The notes under the pieces: generated by a model
Databases searched by the model: none
Told to the model about the DNA's origin: nothing
The model's input: the letters and a program-made list of their open reading frames with translations, nothing else
Program-made: the position numbers and the translations under genes
In this document: piece by piece, positions 27,045 to 35,924 of the stretch
Numbering within the stretch: the first letter of the stretch is position 1
Layout: each line of letters begins with the position of its first letter
Assembly: GCA_003213595.1 (NCBI GenBank)
Contig: QCMR01000002.1
Span: forward strand, 254,015-318,014
Direction of reading: 5' to 3'
Origin: SAR86 cluster bacterium AG-422-E19
Lineage (GTDB): Bacteria > Pseudomonadota > Gammaproteobacteria > Magnimaribacterales > AG-339-G14
DNA length: 64,000 nucleotides

Positions 27045-27998
27045 TCACTTCTGAATTGACCCATAAGACATGATTTTTTGATATCTCTTTTCGATCAGCT
27101 CATCGATTTCAATTTCTCTCAGACGCTTTAAATTGTCATCGATTTCTTGAGCAATTAGCGAAGATGCTTTTTTTGCATCTCTGTGCGCACCGCCTAAAGG
27201 CTCCTCAATTATGTTATCAATCAAGCCGAAATCCAGTAAATTTTTAGCGTCGAGTTTCATTGCTTCTGCTGCTTCTTGAGCTTTAGAATTGTCTCTCCAA
27301 ACAATAGACGCACAAGCTTCTGGGGATGCTACTGAATAAATTGAATATTGCAGCATGGAAATATGATCTCCTACTCCAATCGCTAATGCTCCTCCTGATC
27401 CACCCTCACCTGTAATAATGACGATTATTGGTACTTTAAGACCTGACATAATGCTTAAATTTTTAGCAATAGCTTCACTCATACCACGTTCTTCGCTCTC
27501 AATTCCAGGATAAGCGCCTGGCGTATCTATAAAAGTTATTATTGGAAGAGAAAAATCTTCAGCTAATTTCATTAATCTGGAAGCTTTCCGATAGCCTTCA
27601 GGTTGGGACATACCAAAGTTTCTAGAAATTTTGTCTTCAGTAGATTTGCCCTTTTCGTGACCAATGATTACAACCGAACTACCTTTAAATTTTGCTAATC
27701 CACCAATGATTGCTTGATCATCGCCAAACAATCGATCGCCATGCAACTCATCAAAATCAGTAAAAATATTTTCTATGTAGTCAGAAAAATGAGGTCGATG
27801 AGGGTGGCGAGCTACTTGAACTTTTTGCCAAATCGAAAGGCCCTCGTAAATTTCTTTAGTGAGATTTTCAATTCTATCGCTCAAGGAAGAAATTTCTTGA
27901 TGAACGCTTTCTTCGTTATCTTTGTTATCTCTAAGAGATTCAATCTTGTTTTCAAGATCGCTTATCGGTTTTTCAAATTCTAAATAGGTATAGGCCAT
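27045..27998 (-). CDS. accA: acetyl-CoA carboxylase carboxyltransferase alpha subunit
   Basis: With AccD transfers the carboxyl group from biotin to acetyl-CoA, giving malonyl-CoA. The 317-aa length is standard (319 in E. coli). The N-terminal helical region includes FEKPISDLENKI; the catalytic core has HGDRLFGDDQAI, IGHEKGKST and TFIDTPGAYPGIESEERG, then ITGEGGSGGALAIGVGD. It starts 2 bp after the dnaE stop, the conserved dnaE-accA order. Confidence 0.97.
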   Translation of the reverse strand: MAYTYLEFEKPISDLENKIESLRDNKDNEESVHQEISSLSDRIENLTKEIYEGLSIWQKVQVARHPHRPHFSDYIENIFTDFDELHGDRLFGDDQAIIGGLAKFKGSSVVIIGHEKGKSTEDKISRNFGMSQPEGYRKASRLMKLAEDFSLPIITFIDTPGAYPGIESEERGMSEAIAKNLSIMSGLKVPIIVIITGEGGSGGALAIGVGDHISMLQYSIYSVASPEACASIVWRDNSKAQEAAEAMKLDAKNLLDFGLIDNIIEEPLGGAHRDAKKASSLIAQEIDDNLKRLREIEIDELIEKRYQKIMSYGSIQK

Positions 27999-28000
27999 CT

Positions 28001-31000
28001 TTATCTCGCACGATACTGGAAATCAATATTTTCTTTCCCGCAATTTTCAACAAGTTTATCCATATTATCGTCATTTAAAAGAATTCTAAAATCTTTATCT
28101 AACTCAATATTAGCTGAACCTGAATTGAGATTGTATTGCATCTCAATTTGACTACCTTGAGTATTATTTTCTATCAAAGCTATTGCCTTTAAATTTTCCA
28201 CAATATCCAAAACGTCTTTTTTTTCTTGACCTTCAATATTTATTTTTAACTTCGTTACTGATTTCATTCTTGCTTCTTCAAGAGACTTTATATCTGTAAC
28301 TCTCATCTTCTTTTGTAAACCAATATTTTTCTTTTGCGTATCTTTTTCAAAAGTAACGTCTCCACTTGCAATATAAATTGTTTGTGGATTTAAATTACCT
28401 TCGAAACTATCAAGAACTTCAGAGGAAATAACGAGCTCTATCCTATCTGTTCCATCATCTAAAGTTGCAAAAACTAGAGGACCTCTTCTGGTTAGAATTC
28501 TATTTTGCCGGATTATGACTCCTGAAATTGTATTCACCCTTTCTTCCATAACATTCTCAATAGAACCAGTTCCTAGTTTTTTTAATTCCCAGTAATGCTC
28601 TTTAACTGGATGAGTCTCTAAATAAAAGCCAAGAGCAGAAAATTCAAATTTAGAATTAGCAAAGTCATCATACTTATCTTTCTTAACAGGAATGAAATCA
28701 TTGCTTTCACTAATTCCGCCAAATAGATCTGAAATACCACTTTCTTGAGTAATGGTATTTTGTTTTGCGTACTTCATTGCATCTTCTAAACTCTCCAACA
28801 TCTCTTTTCGAGACAAATTGAAAGAGTCCATTGCGCCACATTTAATCAATGGCTCTATACCTCTTTTATCAACCTTGCTTAAATCTACTCTTGCACAAAA
28901 GTCATATAAATTTTCAAAAGGTTTTTGTTCTCGTTCGCTAATGATGTTTTCAATGGCTGCTTTACCGAGACCTTTCACGGCCCCCAAGCCATATAAAATT
29001 TCATTATCGCCCTGATTTACAAAGTTTAATTGACTTTTATTTATATCCGGTTTGAGAATGTCTATTTCAAAATTCTTACAATCATCCAGTAGCAGCCTGA
29101 CTCTATCTGAGTCATCCATATCTGAGGATAAGGCCGCACTCAAAAACTCTACAGGATAATGAGCCTTCAGCCATGCCGTTTGAAATGCAATAAGCCCATA
29201 ACCTGCTGAATGTGCCTTGTTGAAACCATATCCTGCAAAAGTTTGAATCTGATCAAATAGTCCTTCAGCAGCTCTTTCAATTTTTCCTTTTTTCAAAGCT
29301 CCTTTTATAAATTCAGGTCTCTGTCTTTCCATTTCTTCAGGAATTTTTTTACCCATAGCCCTTCTAAGCAGATCTGCTTGCCCTAACGAAAAGCCTGAAT
29401 ATTCTTGAGCTAGTTGCATGACTTGTTCCTGATAAACTATTACTCCGTAAGTATTTTTTAAGACCTTTTCAATATCCTTATCTCCTAGATAATCTGTTTT
29501 TTCAGATCCATGCTTTCTCTTAATGAAGGTGTCTACCATTCCTGCGTCCAAAGGCCCAGGACGATATAAAGCAACAACTGAAATAATGTCTTCAAAAGAT
29601 GACGGTTTTATCTTTACCAAATATTCTTTTAAGCCCCTAGATTCTAATTGAAAGACTGCAGTCGTAAGGCCATTTTGTAAAAGATCAAAAGTCAATCTGT
29701 CTTCAAGATCTATTTCCTCTAAATCGATTGCATCTAGATTTAGCTTTTCTCTTTTTGTATTAATAAGATCTAGAGCATCTTTTATGATGGTAAGTGTCCT
29801 TAAGCCTAAAAAATCAAATTTTTGTAAGCCTACTGATTCTATATCTTTCATATCGAATTGCGTTGCTAAAGTGTTTGTTGCCTCATCAAGATAAAGAGGA
29901 GAAAAATCATTTATCTCTGACGGTGCTATAACTACTCCTGCTGCATGTTTTCCAACATTTCTAATGATGCCTTCCAATTTCCTTGCCATATCAAATATTT
30001 CTTCTGCCTGTTCATCCGTTTTTAATGCTCTTTTTAAATCATTATTATCTAAGGCCTTTTCAAGAGTCATATCTGGAGAAAAAGGAATCATTTTTGCTAA
30101 CCTATCTGCTAAGCCATACGATTTTCCTTGAGCCCTTGCGACATCTCTAACTACTGCTCGAGCAGCCATAGTTCCAAAAGTACAGATTTGCGCAACAGCA
30201 TCTTTACCGTACTTTTGAGTGACATAATCAATTACTTTATCTCTTCCGTCTTTGCAAAAATCTATATCAAAATCAGGATTACTTATCCTATCGGGATTTA
30301 AAAATCTCTCAAAAAGCAAACCATACTTCAAAGGATCTATACCTGTAATGCCTAGACAATAAGCTACCAACGAGGCTGCTCCTGATCCTCTGCCTGGTCC
30401 AACAGGTACATTGTTTTCTTGCGCCCAATTAACAAAATCGGATACAACTAAGAAATAACCGGCATAGCCCATCTTAGAAATAACATCTAATTCAAAATCC
30501 AGTCTGTCAGCATATTTAACTTTGTCATTATCAGAAAGATCTTTAGTTTTTTCCTTTAGATTGTTTTTAGAAATTTCAATCAAGTGATCTGCAGCTGACT
30601 TATTAAAAGGAGTTTTGAAATCAGGTAATACGTAAATACCAGTCTCTATTTCCAAATTGCATTTTTTTCCTAATTCATAAGCATTGGAAAGAACTTCTGG
30701 AATGTCTTTGAACTTTTCATACATTTCTTCAGGAGAAAGAAAATATTGATCTTCAAAATAGCTTCTTGTTCTACTGGCATCGCTTAATACTTCACCTTTT
30801 TGAATGCAGACTCTAGTCTCATGTGCCTCATAATCCTCTTTATCTATAAATCTAACTTCGTTTGATGCAACCACGGGCAATCCCAATTCTCCTGCTTTAG
30901 AAAGTATATAGTCGTTGTATAAATCTTCTTGTGGCCTATTGATTCGAGAGATTTCTAGGATGAAATCTTCTTTAAATATTTTTTGAAAGTACTTAATTCT

Positions 31001-31462
31001 TTTTAAAAAAAGATCATGATTTGTATCCAAAACAGCCTTTCCTATATGCCCCCTAAAACCCCCAGAAAGAGCAATTAGTCCATCAGAGTGTTCAGCTAGC
31101 CACTCAGTTTCTATAACCGGAATACCTGATGTCTTTCCAACTATTTGAGATTTTGAAATTAGCTTTATTAAATTTTTATACCCTATTTGATTTTTAGCAA
31201 TGAGCGTCAAATTAGCTTGTTCGTTATGAGAAGAACTATCTCTGACGTGGTTTATCTCTGCCCCTGCAATGGGTTTAATCCCCTTTGATCTAACCGACTT
31301 ATAAAATTTTAAAAAACCAAAGAGATTTGCAGAATCAGTGATAGCTATACTCTCATAGTTGTACTGTTGTGCTTTTTCAGAGAGTTGATCAATTTTGACA
31401 ATGCTATCGACAATAGAATATTCGCTATGAATATTTAAGTGTGTAAATTTCTTATCTAGCAT
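28001..31462 (-). CDS. dnaE: DNA polymerase III alpha subunit
   Basis: Replicative polymerase catalytic subunit, 1153 aa (1160 in E. coli). The N-terminal PHP domain starts HLNIHSEYSIVD. The C-family polymerase core shows GPGRGSGAASLVAYC and the catalytic aspartates in NPDFDIDF near residue 395-402. Tandem HhH, OB-fold (around ITLTRRGPLVFATLDDG-like RILTRRGPLVFATL) and C-terminal tau-binding regions follow. It overlaps rnhB by 11 bp. No intein is present. Confidence 0.97.
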   Translation of the reverse strand: MLDKKFTHLNIHSEYSIVDSIVKIDQLSEKAQQYNYESIAITDSANLFGFLKFYKSVRSKGIKPIAGAEINHVRDSSSHNEQANLTLIAKNQIGYKNLIKLISKSQIVGKTSGIPVIETEWLAEHSDGLIALSGGFRGHIGKAVLDTNHDLFLKRIKYFQKIFKEDFILEISRINRPQEDLYNDYILSKAGELGLPVVASNEVRFIDKEDYEAHETRVCIQKGEVLSDASRTRSYFEDQYFLSPEEMYEKFKDIPEVLSNAYELGKKCNLEIETGIYVLPDFKTPFNKSAADHLIEISKNNLKEKTKDLSDNDKVKYADRLDFELDVISKMGYAGYFLVVSDFVNWAQENNVPVGPGRGSGAASLVAYCLGITGIDPLKYGLLFERFLNPDRISNPDFDIDFCKDGRDKVIDYVTQKYGKDAVAQICTFGTMAARAVVRDVARAQGKSYGLADRLAKMIPFSPDMTLEKALDNNDLKRALKTDEQAEEIFDMARKLEGIIRNVGKHAAGVVIAPSEINDFSPLYLDEATNTLATQFDMKDIESVGLQKFDFLGLRTLTIIKDALDLINTKREKLNLDAIDLEEIDLEDRLTFDLLQNGLTTAVFQLESRGLKEYLVKIKPSSFEDIISVVALYRPGPLDAGMVDTFIKRKHGSEKTDYLGDKDIEKVLKNTYGVIVYQEQVMQLAQEYSGFSLGQADLLRRAMGKKIPEEMERQRPEFIKGALKKGKIERAAEGLFDQIQTFAGYGFNKAHSAGYGLIAFQTAWLKAHYPVEFLSAALSSDMDDSDRVRLLLDDCKNFEIDILKPDINKSQLNFVNQGDNEILYGLGAVKGLGKAAIENIISEREQKPFENLYDFCARVDLSKVDKRGIEPLIKCGAMDSFNLSRKEMLESLEDAMKYAKQNTITQESGISDLFGGISESNDFIPVKKDKYDDFANSKFEFSALGFYLETHPVKEHYWELKKLGTGSIENVMEERVNTISGVIIRQNRILTRRGPLVFATLDDGTDRIELVISSEVLDSFEGNLNPQTIYIASGDVTFEKDTQKKNIGLQKKMRVTDIKSLEEARMKSVTKLKINIEGQEKKDVLDIVENLKAIALIENNTQGSQIEMQYNLNSGSANIELDKDFRILLNDDNMDKLVENCGKENIDFQYRAR

Positions 31463-32012
31463 CTAAAACCGGCTTAAAACTCTTCCTATGATAATTAGTC
31501 GGACCTAAAGATTTTAAAATATTTAAGTGCTCTTTTGTTGGATATCCTTTATTTTTTTCCAGAGAAAAATCAGGATATTTTTTGCTAAAAGCAATCATTA
31601 AATTATCTCTATGAACTTTTGCAACAATGGAAGCAGCCATTACCTCGGGAATTTTATCGTCAGCTTTAATGATTGCTTTGCAAGGATAATTTATTTTTGG
31701 GATGTCTATGCCATCGACAATTATCTCTATATTACTAACCTTTAATCCCAGGATTGCCCTTTTCATGGCTAGAAGACTAGCTTCTTTTATATTTAAGGAA
31801 TCTATTTCCTTGACAGATGCTTTACCAATAGAAATTTTGATTGCATTTCTTTCTATTTCGCTGAGTAGTATGATTCTTTTTTTTTCAGAAAGCTTTTTCG
31901 AATCCTTTAATTCAAAATTATTGTTGTTTCCTAAGATAACTGCTGCAGCTACAACAGGACCAAACAAGCAGCCTCTTCCAACCTCATCTGCCCCAACAAG
32001 GTATTTTTTCAT
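31452..32012 (-). CDS. rnhB: ribonuclease HII
   Basis: Removes misincorporated ribonucleotides and RNA from RNA-DNA hybrids. The 186-aa protein opens with GADEVGRGCLFGPVVAA, giving the catalytic Asp-Glu pair, and a second Asp lies in VDGIDIP; ADDKIPEVMAASIVAKVHRD carries the later acidic residue. It lies between lpxB and dnaE, as in E. coli, overlapping both neighbours by a few bases. Confidence 0.96.
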   Translation of the reverse strand: MKKYLVGADEVGRGCLFGPVVAAAVILGNNNNFELKDSKKLSEKKRIILLSEIERNAIKISIGKASVKEIDSLNIKEASLLAMKRAILGLKVSNIEIIVDGIDIPKINYPCKAIIKADDKIPEVMAASIVAKVHRDNLMIAFSKKYPDFSLEKNKGYPTKEHLNILKSLGPTNYHRKSFKPVLDAR

Positions 32013-33124
32013 TTTGCAAGAATTTCTCTTAGAGCGATTGAAAACTTATTTGAATCTGTAACTAATAAGCTATCTCTTATTAAACTCAACTTGTTTGAAA
32101 TAACTTCTTGATTTTCAAAAGTAAGTTCAACTTTTTCACTGATTTCTTTTCCAGTGACTCGATTTTGTCTTAGTTCAAAAACAATCTTCTCTTGAGAAAG
32201 AATATTTGGAAGAGATATAAATTTTGTTTTTAGAAAAAAATTGGACAAGATAAAATTACTTAATTTATTGCTCTTATAAATTACTACCATCGGCTTAGCT
32301 AAAATTGCGGCCTCTAATGTTGCTGTTCCGGATGCCACAATAGCCATGTTGCAAGAGGCTAAAACCTTTTGAGTGGAATCAAAAATAACACTTATTTTTT
32401 TTGATAATTGTTTTAACTCACCAAAAAGATCAGACTCTTTATTCAAGGCTAATATAATTTCTACATCAGCATTTTGCTTTTTATATGTATTAATGAAGTC
32501 TGCTAGTGGTTTTGAATGATGATATATTTCGGATTTTCTACTGCCAGGTAAGATCGCGATCACCTTTTTATCTAATGGGATATCTAGGTTTTTTCTCAAT
32601 TCCTCTTCATTTGAGTCTAGTGATAAATTTTTAGCAAGGGGGTGGCCTACATAAGAAAAATTAACACCATGTTTCTTTAATAATTGAGATTCAAAGGGAA
32701 ATAGTGAGAAAACCCTATGATACAAAGAATTGAACTTATGCACTCTTCCATATCGCCATGCCCAAAACTGTGGACATACATATTGAACAGTTTTGATATT
32801 TGTATCTCTTCTTAAAGCTTTACAAATGCCGCTATTAAAAGACGGACTATCTATTCCAATAAAAACATCAGGATTCTCTTTTTTAAGAAAATTTATAAAA
32901 TTTTTTCTTAATTTTAAAATTTTTCTTAAATTTAATAATGGATCAATTAAACCCATATAGGAAATTTCTTTAATAGGAAAAAAACTTTTTAACCCCTCGC
33001 CTTCCATGAGTGGTCCTCCAACGCCAATAACTTCTAAGTTTTCGATATTGTCTTTTAAATCAACAAGGAGTTCATGTCCGAGAGAGTCTCCAGATTTTTC
33101 GCCTGCACAAACTGCAATTTTCAA
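32009..33124 (-). CDS. lpxB: lipid-A-disaccharide synthase
   Basis: Condenses UDP-2,3-diacylglucosamine with lipid X to form the lipid A disaccharide, at the inner face of the inner membrane. It is a family GT19 protein of 371 aa (382 in E. coli). Visible segments are CAGEKSGDSLG near the N-terminus, YVCPQFWAWR, LPGSRKSEI (donor-binding) and VASGTATLEAAI. The start is TTG 33124, giving the family-typical N-terminus, with a weak AAGG upstream. It overlaps rnhB by 4 bp. Confidence 0.95.
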   Translation of the reverse strand: MKIAVCAGEKSGDSLGHELLVDLKDNIENLEVIGVGGPLMEGEGLKSFFPIKEISYMGLIDPLLNLRKILKLRKNFINFLKKENPDVFIGIDSPSFNSGICKALRRDTNIKTVQYVCPQFWAWRYGRVHKFNSLYHRVFSLFPFESQLLKKHGVNFSYVGHPLAKNLSLDSNEEELRKNLDIPLDKKVIAILPGSRKSEIYHHSKPLADFINTYKKQNADVEIILALNKESDLFGELKQLSKKISVIFDSTQKVLASCNMAIVASGTATLEAAILAKPMVVIYKSNKLSNFILSNFFLKTKFISLPNILSQEKIVFELRQNRVTGKEISEKVELTFENQEVISNKLSLIRDSLLVTDSNKFSIALREILAK

Positions 33125-33136
33125 AATTTCAAACCT

Positions 33137-33907
33137 TTAACGAACTATACTTCTATCAGTATTTGAAATACTTTTAATAAAAGGATCCATTTCTTTGATA
33201 TCTTTAAATTTCGAAATGATTTCCTTTTTTGCGTCTTTAAGTTTGTTTTTTCTGAGGTACAAAATTTTATAAGACTCCTTTAATGCATCACTAGCTTCTT
33301 TTGAAAGATCCTGTCTTTGAATACCAACAGTGTTCAAGCCTCTTGGAATTGCAGGATTGCCGCTTACTCTTACATAAGCGGGCACGTCTTTGGTAATAAT
33401 AGTTCCTAGTGCGCTGAAACTATAACTTCCTATATTGCAGAATTGGTGAACTAGTGTAAAACCGCTTAACCTTGCTCCCTTTCCGACATTAACAACTCCA
33501 GCTACGCCTGCGTTATTTGTCATAACTATATCGTCTTCTAAAGTACAATCGTGAGCTACATGAGTATAAGCCATAAATAAATTATTATTACCAATTATGG
33601 TTTTTCCATTTTCTTGAACAGTGCCTCTATTGATCGTTGATCCTTCTCTAATTTCATTGTTATCACCAATCTCTAGAAAAGTGTCTTCTCCTTTGTATTT
33701 AAGATCTTGAGGATCTCCACCGACACTTGCAAAGGGGTAAATAAGATTATCTTTGCCTATGAGTGTATTCTTATGAACAAATGCGTTACCCTCGATGACG
33801 GTCCCAGATTTTATTTTTACATTAGGACCTATTACAGTATAAGGACCTATAGAAACACCATCATCTATTTCAGCAGATGAATCAATTTGAGCTGAAGAAT
33901 GAATCAT
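33137..33907 (-). CDS. lpxA: UDP-N-acetylglucosamine acyltransferase
   Basis: First step of lipid A synthesis: transfers R-3-hydroxyacyl from ACP to UDP-GlcNAc. The 256-aa protein is a left-handed beta-helix of hexapeptide repeats with the catalytic His H119 in THVAHDC and a helical C-terminus. [11 protein letters not shown] and LVHQFCNIG are typical LpxA segments. The start overlaps the fabZ stop as ATGA. Confidence 0.96.
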   Translation of the reverse strand: MIHSSAQIDSSAEIDDGVSIGPYTVIGPNVKIKSGTVIEGNAFVHKNTLIGKDNLIYPFASVGGDPQDLKYKGEDTFLEIGDNNEIREGSTINRGTVQENGKTIIGNNNLFMAYTHVAHDCTLEDDIVMTNNAGVAGVVNVGKGARLSGFTLVHQFCNIGSYSFSALGTIITKDVPAYVRVSGNPAIPRGLNTVGIQRQDLSKEASDALKESYKILYLRKNKLKDAKKEIISKFKDIKEMDPFIKSISNTDRSIVR

Positions 33908-34341
33908 TTAGGACGATCGGCACAAAGAACAATTGCCGAACAAATAAATTTTTCTCCAACAGTTGCCTTACAATCAAATTTCCAAATCCCTGCCTTTTCT
34001 GAAATTTTAGTTGATTCTAGGGTCAACCTATCTCCAGGTATCACTGGGTTTTTGAACCGTAATTTATCAGCACCTACAAAATAGTACATTGAGCCCTCTT
34101 GAGGAGTTTTATTCATAGAGACAAAACCCAAAACACCTGAAGCTTGGGCAAGAGCTTCAAGAATTAAAACGCCCGGCATTACAGATCTATTGGGAAAGTG
34201 GCCAAGAAAAAAGGGTTCGCTATTAGTGATATTTTTATAGGCCTTGATATATTTATGCTCTTCTAATTCTTCAACTCTATCCACTAGCAAAAAAGGATAA
34301 CGGTGAGGTAATAACGTTTTAATTTTCTCTATATCAATCAT
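33904..34341 (-). CDS. fabZ: 3-hydroxyacyl-ACP dehydratase FabZ
   Basis: Dehydrates 3-hydroxyacyl-ACP in fatty acid elongation and competes with LpxA for the same acyl-ACP. The hot-dog fold of 145 aa shows [13 protein letters not shown] and the active site [18 protein letters not shown], with H48 and E62. It sits between lpxD and lpxA as in most gammaproteobacteria, overlapping lpxD by 8 bp and lpxA by 4 bp. Confidence 0.96.
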   Translation of the reverse strand: MIDIEKIKTLLPHRYPFLLVDRVEELEEHKYIKAYKNITNSEPFFLGHFPNRSVMPGVLILEALAQASGVLGFVSMNKTPQEGSMYYFVGADKLRFKNPVIPGDRLTLESTKISEKAGIWKFDCKATVGEKFICSAIVLCADRPK

Positions 34342-35308
34342 CGAAATGTTTTTTTTGAATTGTAATATGTTTCAACCATTTTGCGTGTTCTAAAACTACA
34401 GAGCCGCCAGAATAAATTCCAGATTTTTTAATGGATTTAGTTAAATAAGTCATTGGATTTATTCTTACATTATTTTCCACTTTTATATTATCGACAATTC
34501 CACATCCTCCACCAATTAAACAATCATCACCAATAATTGTACTTCCTGCAATTGCCGTTTTAGCCCCAATAATTGTGTTTTTTCCAATGCTGCAATTGTG
34601 TGCAATATGTACTTGATTATCTAATTTTACACCCTTATCAATTAAGGTAACTCCCAGAGAAGCCCTATCGATAGTACAGGAAGCACCTATTTCAACATCA
34701 TCTTTAAGCTCTACATGCCCCAAATGCTCTATCTTTTCCCAAGAATCTTTCTTTTTGGCGAAGCCAAGCCCATCAGAACCTATGACAGAGTTTGCGTGGA
34801 TAATATTATTTCTTCCAATAACGGTTAGTGGATATAAACATACATTAGGGTGTATATAAGTATCATTTCCTACGATTGAATCGTCGCCTATAAAGCATCC
34901 TGAATTTATTCGCACACCTTTGCCTAATTTTACATTTTCACCTATGAAAACATTCTTACCTATTTGAATATCTTCGTTTTCTGAAAATTTATGAGAATGG
35001 TCATATGAAAGATTTTTTCTATTATCTTCAAAAAAGAGTTGAGTTAATTTCGCATAAGCTGCGTGCACGTTAGATACAAGAATATAGTTAGTGTTGCAAT
35101 AATCTGCAAAGTCCTTTGAAACTAGGATTGCGCCAGCGCCAGTGTTTTTTAGGTCTTTTAAAAACTTTTTATTATAAAAGAACGAAATACTTTCATTTGT
35201 TGCGTCTTTTAAGGAACTTATCTCAGAAATTTTTAATGAACCACTACCTACTAACTTTCCGTCTAGGAAATTTGAAATCTCCGACAGTTTGAAGGTTTTT
35301 TTTGACAA
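34334..35308 (-). CDS. lpxD: UDP-3-O-acylglucosamine N-acyltransferase
   Basis: Adds the N-linked hydroxyacyl chain to UDP-3-O-acylglucosamine, third step of lipid A synthesis. The 324-aa protein (341 in E. coli) has an N-terminal uridine-binding domain (about 1-100) and a hexapeptide beta-helix with the catalytic His region VHIAHNC (H234, H237), then a short C-terminal helix. TTG start at 35308. It follows skp by 6 bp. Confidence 0.95.
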   Translation of the reverse strand: MSKKTFKLSEISNFLDGKLVGSGSLKISEISSLKDATNESISFFYNKKFLKDLKNTGAGAILVSKDFADYCNTNYILVSNVHAAYAKLTQLFFEDNRKNLSYDHSHKFSENEDIQIGKNVFIGENVKLGKGVRINSGCFIGDDSIVGNDTYIHPNVCLYPLTVIGRNNIIHANSVIGSDGLGFAKKKDSWEKIEHLGHVELKDDVEIGASCTIDRASLGVTLIDKGVKLDNQVHIAHNCSIGKNTIIGAKTAIAGSTIIGDDCLIGGGCGIVDNIKVENNVRINPMTYLTKSIKKSGIYSGGSVVLEHAKWLKHITIQKKHFDD

Positions 35309-35314
35309 ACTTAT

Positions 35315-35842
35315 TTATTTCTTTTGATCTTTATTAATTAAATCTACAACTTCAGGGGTAATGTTAATTTTTTCGTCAGATCTATCAAAAGCCAAAAGAG
35401 CTTGAGAGTTTAAAAGCATTTTTATTTTTTTTGCCTTTATAAGTTCATTTACTACTTTTTGTACAGATTCAGCTTGATCTGCCTGAAGCTTTTGAGTGAC
35501 TTCTTGCTCTTTGGCTTGAATTTGTTGAGAGAGAAGTTGAATGCTCTGATATAAAGTTTGAATTTTCTTTAAAATTTCTTCTTTTTCATTATCCGATAAA
35601 GTTGACTCTTCCTTTTTTAACTTTTCCGCAAGTTTTATTCTTTCACTATCTTTCGATTGAGCTTCGTCTGTTAAGTCTTTATAGTCAGAGGAGTCTCTTA
35701 AGTCATCGATACGCTCTCTTGCAAGATCTGTTCCTAAAAATATTGCGTTGTAATCAATAACAGCTATGCCTTCTAAAAGAAATGCAAAGTTTGTGAAACT
35801 AATTAGAGCTGAGAAAATAAATATTTTTCTTATGTAGTTCAT
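35315..35842 (-). CDS. skp: periplasmic chaperone Skp/OmpH
   Basis: Trimeric jellyfish-shaped chaperone that carries unfolded outer-membrane proteins to BamA, encoded just upstream. The 175-aa protein has a signal peptide (about 1-25) and then IAVIDYNAIFLGT, the short strand of the body. A long charged coiled coil (about 50-130) rich in Glu, Lys and Gln forms the tentacles. A ribosome site (GGGAG) precedes ATG 35842. Confidence 0.93.
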   Translation of the reverse strand: MNYIRKIFIFSALISFTNFAFLLEGIAVIDYNAIFLGTDLARERIDDLRDSSDYKDLTDEAQSKDSERIKLAEKLKKEESTLSDNEKEEILKKIQTLYQSIQLLSQQIQAKEQEVTQKLQADQAESVQKVVNELIKAKKIKMLLNSQALLAFDRSDEKINITPEVVDLINKDQKK

Positions 35843-35871
35843 CTTTAAAATCTCCCTTTTCAGTAAAAATA

Positions 35872-35877
35872 ATTATA
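35872..35877 (-). promoter_or_regulatory. possible -10 of a skp promoter
   Basis: In the 82-bp bamA-skp gap, minus-strand TATAAT lies about 30 nt before ATG 35842, leaving a short leader with a GGGAG ribosome site. No consensus -35 at the right spacing was found. An imperfectly placed inverted repeat (AGGAATT 35910-35916 on the minus strand with AATTCCT 35879-35885) overlaps it and could be a weak bamA terminator instead. Confidence 0.3.
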
Positions 35878-35924
35878 AAGGAATTGAAGTTTACCTTTTT
35901 GACAAAGAAAATTCCTATTTTTTT

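Noticed and set aside
35879-35916. AGGAATT/AATTCCT repeat after bamA as an intrinsic terminator
   Set aside because: Stem of 7 bp with a 24-base loop and no clean T-run; it overlaps a possible skp promoter, so it is noted there only.
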